64,000 nt of DNA from Haliotis asinina (taxonomy: Eukaryota; Mollusca; Gastropoda; Lepetellida; Haliotidae), in contig NC_090280.1 in NCBI RefSeq assembly GCF_037392515.1, positions 22,573,118 to 22,637,117 of the forward strand, written 5' to 3'. The stretch's first letter is position 1. Each line of letters opens with the position of its first letter. Of this stretch, positions 63,776-64,000 are shown one piece after another. The notes under the pieces are model-generated. The model saw only the letters and a list, made by a program, of their open reading frames with translations. It made no database searches and had not been told where the DNA came from. Position numbers and translations under genes: made by a program.

Positions 63776-64000
63776 GCACACAGGCCACACACGCACACAC
63801 GCTATTACGTGAGATGAGTATCTGTAATGTCTGAACCAAAGTGCCAAGGAAGTGTTTGTGAGAGAGGCCACTTTACGTCCCTCTCGAGTTCTAGTCATTC
63901 ACTGTCACATCACACCGTTTTACCTCCACGTCTCTGTTTTCTACAAACAACAACCATGACGACGACAGTGATGATCACGATCAGGATGGAGCAGACAGCA
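58924..64000 (-). CDS. IgSF tyrosine-tail receptor gene 3, 3' part (continues beyond right edge)
   Basis: Contains TM-1 (from the right edge to 63924), microexon a 62249-62228, YEEI exon 61832-61777, microexon b 61429-61408, YQEI exon 61059-61004, TM-2 60133-60017, 16-nt microexon 59420-59405 and terminal exon 59119-58924. Spacing and phases match genes 1 and 2. Ig exons should lie right of base 64000. The stop used by genes 1 and 2 is changed to Arg, extending the tail by a few residues (ending RRNLN). Confidence 0.72.
59405..59420 (-). CDS. Gene 3 16-nt microexon (ENQDN)
   Basis: Identical to the gene 1 and gene 2 copies. Confidence 0.65.
59710..59850 (+). mobile_element. Old SINE relic
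   Basis: Paralogue of 16036-16170. Confidence 0.35.
60017..60133 (-). CDS. Gene 3 second membrane exon TM-2 (117 nt)
   Basis: xGDANVDDIVPIVAIYSIML, then VVAVVVAAVTVLVCKNAK, ending G/GTACAA. Phase 1-1. Confidence 0.66.
60531..60563. repeat. Poly-G run of 33
   Basis: Thirty-three consecutive G in the TM-2 to YQEI intron. The paralogous sites in genes 1 and 2 have five G. Could be a true expansion or a sequencing/assembly artefact. Confidence 0.95.
60681..60900 (+). mobile_element. SINE, diverged
   Basis: GTCTGTAATCGAGTATGGA, GCAAGCATGGGTTGCTGAAG. Related to 16939-17075 but less deleted. Confidence 0.6.
61004..61059 (-). CDS. Gene 3 YQEI tyrosine exon (56 nt)
   Basis: LVSYHREDENDGSYQEIE; phase 2 to 1; donor GAAG/GTTGG. 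Confidence 0.71.
61159..61343 (+). mobile_element. SINE, diverged
   Basis: CACGCCGCACTCAGCAATAT, GACAAGCATGGGTTGATG and TTCACGGGTA. Paralogue of 17350-17540 and 42149-42320. Confidence 0.68.
61408..61429 (-). CDS. Gene 3 microexon b (22 nt)
   Basis: CTTACAG/ATAGAGG...CATCG/GTGAGTA, phase 1 to 2, reading DRGCARHR. Confidence 0.63.
61777..61832 (-). CDS. Gene 3 YEEI tyrosine exon (56 nt)
   Basis: GVTYTRDADTDGGYEEIA; phase 2 to 1. Confidence 0.72.
62228..62249 (-). CDS. Gene 3 microexon a (22 nt)
   Basis: GTTTTAG/GAAGAGG...AATCG/GTGAGTA, reading GRGCTYNR. The acceptor is TAG rather than CAG. Confidence 0.62.
62250..63923. other. Intron between TM-1 and microexon a of gene 3
   Basis: No exon seen. 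Paralogous to 43199-45234. Contains an AC/GCAC/CGGACAC microsatellite at 63690-63800. Confidence 0.5.
63690..63800. repeat. AC-rich microsatellite (ACACGG, GCAC)
   Basis: Mixed ACACACGGAC and CACGCACGC units; the Cys/Val-rich minus frames are artefacts. Confidence 0.9.
63924..64000 (-). CDS. Gene 3 transmembrane exon TM-1 (cut by right edge)
   Basis: The visible part encodes the membrane span and CRKQRRG stop-transfer, almost identical to gene 2 TM-1, with donor GGAG/GTAAAAC. Confidence 0.75.

Overview
The window reads as eukaryotic, AT-rich, intron-rich genomic DNA from a mollusc. My best guess is a vetigastropod of the abalone (Haliotis) type, because a SINE family with a 'TTTTACGCCGCACTCAGCAATAT' type head recurs throughout (recalled pattern, not searched). 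Almost every true coding signal lies on the minus strand and belongs to one tandemly duplicated gene family.

The family encodes a predicted type I membrane receptor of the immunoglobulin superfamily. Read in minus-strand order, the exon plan is: signal-peptide exon (43 nt), V-like Ig exon (about 350 nt), Ig-A exon (300 nt), Ig-B exon (261/267 nt), TM-1 (123 nt), 22-nt microexon, 56-nt tyrosine exon (YEEI), second microexon (22 nt, or 16 nt in gene 1), second 56-nt tyrosine exon (YQEI), a second membrane exon TM-2 (117 nt), 16-nt microexon, and a terminal exon with YLTV and YERL/YELL motifs. All splice phases fit. The gene 2 exons without TM-2 sum to 1437 nt (478 residues plus stop); with TM-2 they sum to 1554 nt. 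I found these exons by translating across GT/AG sites shared by the copies; most are too short to show as open reading frames.

Layout from left to right: gene 0 (1.37-8.79 kb, its tail lies beyond the left edge); a 5'-truncated LINE (9.93-12.18 kb); a Tc1 transposon with an intact transposase (13.73-15.02 kb), apparently inserted in the 3' UTR of gene 1; gene 1 (15.18-33.78 kb) with a 10.8-kb repeat-filled intron; gene 2 (40.21-49.47 kb, plus a broken upstream V module at 53.1-54.3 kb); gene 3 (58.92 kb to the right edge, only the membrane and tail exons present). Each locus descends from a unit with two alternative 5' modules, V-b (distal) and V-a (proximal), each with its own signal exon and a shared upstream box. 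Different genes have lost different modules.

The remainder is introns and flanks made of segmental duplications of the same unit, SINEs (several with target duplications), LINE fragments, microsatellites, an 83-bp minisatellite overlapping the receptor stop codon, and a CpG-rich palindromic satellite in the large gene 1 intron. I saw no tRNA, rRNA, CRISPR array or viral fossil. No homology search or expression data were available, so all gene models are manual predictions.
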